From: Petrolisthes cinctipes
Taxonomy: Eukaryota; Arthropoda; Malacostraca; Decapoda; Porcellanidae
Reading direction: 5' to 3'
Assembly (NCBI GenBank): GCA_033782935.1
Contig: JAWQEG010001306.1
Coordinates: 3,038,001-3,102,000 of the forward strand
Length of the DNA stretch: 64,000 bases
The position numbers and the translations under genes are program-made. Shown in pieces: positions 61,775 through 64,000 of the stretch; the stretch's first letter is position 1; every line of letters starts with the position of its first letter. The notes beneath the pieces were generated by a model that ran no database searches, was not told where the DNA came from, and saw only the letters and a list, made by a program, of their open reading frames with translations.

Positions 61775-63728
61775 TTTTTAGCATGTTTTGGGCCTGCATC
61801 TCAGTAGGCATGTACAGATCGCTTCTGGGACCCCAAAATATCGAATTTTTGGGTGTTTGTAGCCTGAATTTGAGATATAAACGGGTACAGAAGATGCATG
61901 CAAATATTGATTTTGGGCACCTATAGTATCGATTTTCAGCATGTTTTGAGTCTGTATTTTGAAAATACTCTAACTAGGAGTAGGCATGTACAGATCGCTT
62001 CTGGGACCCAAAATTATCAAATTTTCGGGTGTTTTGAGGTTGAATTTAAGATATAAACGAGTGAAGAAGATGCATACACATGTTGACTTTGGGCACCTAA
62101 AATATCGATTTTCAGCATGTTTTGGGCCTGCATCTAAGTAGGCATGTACAGATCGCTTCTTGGACCCCAAAATATCGAATTTTCGGGTATTTGGAGCCTG
62201 AATTTGAGATATAAACGGGTACAGAAGATGCATGCACATATCGACTTTTGGGCACCTAAAAGATCGATTTTCAGTATGTTTTGGGCCTGTATTTTGAAAA
62301 TACTCGAACACGGAGTAGGCATGTACAGATCGCTCCTGGGACCCCAAAATATCGAATTTTCGGGTGTTTTGGGCCTGAATTTGAAATATCGACTTTGGGC
62401 ACCTAAAATATCGATTTTTAGCATGTTTTGGGCCTATATTTTGAAAATATTCTAACACTGAGTAGGCATGTACAGATCGCTTCTGGGACCCCAAAATATC
62501 GAATTTTCGAGTGTTTAGAGCCTGAATTTGATATATAAACGGGTACAGAAGATGCATGCACATATTGACTTTGGGCACCTAAAATATCGATTTTCAGCAT
62601 GTTTTAGGCCTGTATTTTGAAAATACTCTAACTAGGAGTAGGCATGTACAGATCGCTTCTGGGACCCAAAAATATCGAATTTTCGGGTGTTTTGAGCCTG
62701 AATTTGAGATATAAACGGGTACAGACGATTCATGCACATATCGACTTTGGACATTTAAAATATCGATTTTTAGCATGTTTTGAGCCTATATTTTGAAAAC
62801 TTTCTAGCACAGACTAGACATGTACAGATCGCTTCTGGGACCCAAAAATATCAAATTTTCGGGTGTTTTGAGGTTGAATTTGAGATATAAACGAGTGCAG
62901 AAGATGCATACACATGTTGACTTTGGGCACCTAAAATATCGATTTTCAGCATATTTTGGGCCTCCATCTGAGTAGGCATGTACAGATCGCTTCTGGGACC
63001 CCAAAATATCGAATTTTCGGGTGTTTGGAGTCTGAATTTGAAATATAAACGGGTACAGAAGATGCTGCACATATCGACTTTTGGGCACCTAAAAGATCGA
63101 TTTTCAGTATGTTTTGGGCCTGTATTTTGAAAATACTCTAACACAGAGTAGGCATGTATAGTTCGCTCCTGGGACCCAAAAATATCGAATTTTCGGGTGT
63201 ATGGGCCTGAATTTGAAATATCGACTTTGGGCACCTAAAATATCGATTTTTAGCATGTTTTGGTGCTATATTTTGAAAATATTCTAGCACTGAGTAGGCA
63301 TGTACAGATCGCTTCTGGGACCCCAAAATAACGAATTTTCGGTTATTTTCAGCCTGAATTTGAGATATAAACGGGTACAGAAGATGCATGCACATATCGA
63401 CTTTTGGGCACCTAAAATATCGATTTTGAGCATGTTTTGGGTCTGTATCTTGAAAACATTCTAACTAGGAGAAGGGATGTACATATCGCTTCTGGGACCC
63501 CAAAATATCGAATTTTCGGGTGTTTTGAGCCTGAATTTGAGATATAAACGGGTATAGAAGATGCATGCACATATCGACTTTTGGGCACCTAAAATATCGA
63601 TTTTTAGCATGTTTTGGGCCTGCATCTCAGTAGGCATGTACAGATCGCTTCTGGGACCCCAAAATATCGAATTTTTGGGTGTTTGGAGCCTGAATTTGAG
63701 ATATAAACGGGTACAGAAGATGCATGCA
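61775..63728 (-). repeat. Long-HOR segment, copy 2
   Basis: It is the second copy of 57,785-59,740. Private differences include GCTTCTTGGACCCC near 62,156 and GGGCCTCCATCTGAG near 62,960. The array continues past the window end in the same orientation. Confidence 0.82.
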
Positions 63729-64000
63729 CATATCGACTTTTGGGCACCTAAAAGATCGATTTTCAGTATGTTTTGGGCCTGTATTTTGAAAATACTCGAA
63801 CACGGAGTAGGCATGTACAGATCGCTCCTGGGACCCCAAAATATCGAATTTTCGGGTGTTTTGGGCCTGAATTTGAAATATCGACTTTGGGCACCTAAAA
63901 TATCGATTTTTAGCATGTTTTGGGCCTATATTTTGAAAATATTCTAGCACTGAGTAGGCATGTACAGATCGCTTCTGGGACCCAATAATATCGAATTTTC

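Larger units (their letters stand above)
1..64000. repeat. Satellite DNA array spanning the entire window
   Basis: Every part of the window can be read as the same monomer family. Landmarks recur at monomer spacing throughout: TCCCAGAAGC, CTGTACATGCC, AAAATCGATATTTTAGG, ACCCGTTTATATCTC and ACACCCGAAAATTC. The landmarks are on the plus strand up to 36,872 and on the minus strand from 36,873 to the end. An exemplar monomer (816-992) has 72 G or C out of 177 by hand count. No interval of 300 bp or more lacks the monomer, so there is no unique spacer, transposon or gene. Length and HOR organisation fit eukaryotic centromeric or other heterochromatic satellite; that role is inferred. The family is not one I can name. 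Confidence 0.98.
56201..64000 (-). repeat. Region III, long-HOR part with a basic period of 1,828 bp
   Basis: The rare string AATAACGAATTTTCGGTTAT occurs at 57,511, 59,339, 61,167 and 63,327, that is at intervals of 1,828, 1,828 and 2,160 bp. A second marker, CTTTCTAGCACAGACTAGAC, occurs at 57,141, 58,810, 60,797 and 62,800. Blocks between markers match at several offsets: 56,810-57,910 with 60,466-61,566 (3,656), 57,283-58,249 with 59,111-60,077 (1,828) and 57,785-59,740 with 61,775-63,728 (3,990, then 3,988). The unit therefore holds about eleven monomers and has gained or lost some between copies. Confidence 0.87.

Noticed and set aside
1..64000. Dozens of open frames of 60-286 codons on both strands
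   Set aside because: All are translations of the same satellite monomer in different frames, with the same peptide blocks everywhere. They begin and end wherever a 176-, 148- or 138-bp monomer shifts the frame. There is no codon bias, domain, promoter context or unique protein, so none is annotated as a gene.
1..64000. Identity as Arabidopsis 180-bp repeat or primate alpha satellite, from the similar monomer length
   Set aside because: The monomer sequence does not resemble what I know of either family. Length alone is not evidence, so the family and organism are left unnamed.

Overview
The whole 64 kb window is satellite DNA. I see no gene, RNA gene, transposon, CRISPR array or unique stretch in it. 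It is one tandem array of roughly 380 copies (my estimate) of a monomer of about 177 bp, in full-length (176-177 bp) and shortened (138-148 bp) forms. The sequence alone does not name the organism. A multi-kilobase array of nucleosome-sized monomers organised into higher-order repeats (HORs) is typical of eukaryotic centromeric, pericentromeric or subtelomeric heterochromatin. A plant is my weak first guess. I do not recognise the family.

Monomer. A full-length copy is itself a degenerate direct repeat of two halves of about 88-89 bp, for example 816-903 and 904-992. The short monomer lacks 29 bp between two ATAT copies in the second half. Many differences between monomer types are CG to CA changes.

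Layout. (I) 1 to about 29.04 kb, plus orientation: a regular 501-bp trimeric HOR made of A (177) + B (176) + C (148). From 315 to 29,042 it can be tiled almost completely, with variant units of 677, 491, 383, 356, 353 and 324/325 bp that mark unequal exchange and small deletions. Superimposed are larger duplications: 3.3-9.1 kb recurs at 9.4-15.7 kb, 1-3,276 recurs at 19,392-22,667, and a 0.9-kb segment occurs three times. (II) About 29.04-36.87 kb, plus orientation: the trimer breaks down into mixed full-length/short dimers and overlapping 1-2.3 kb duplications. (II') 36.87 to about 46.7 kb, minus orientation: the array flips at one sharp junction (36,871-36,872) but keeps the subfamilies of region II, so this looks like an inversion inside an existing array. 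It contains a 2.7-2.9 kb tandem duplication. (III) About 46.7-64 kb, minus orientation: a different subfamily set. It is irregular up to about 56.2 kb and then organised into a long HOR whose marker recurs every 1,828, 1,828 and 2,160 bp.

No encoded proteins act together here. The open frames seen on both strands are repeats of one satellite translation. The plausible role of the DNA is structural (chromatin or centromere), which the sequence does not prove. The content of interest is architectural: nested HORs, homogenisation domains, an orientation switch, hybrid monomers and conversion-like patches.
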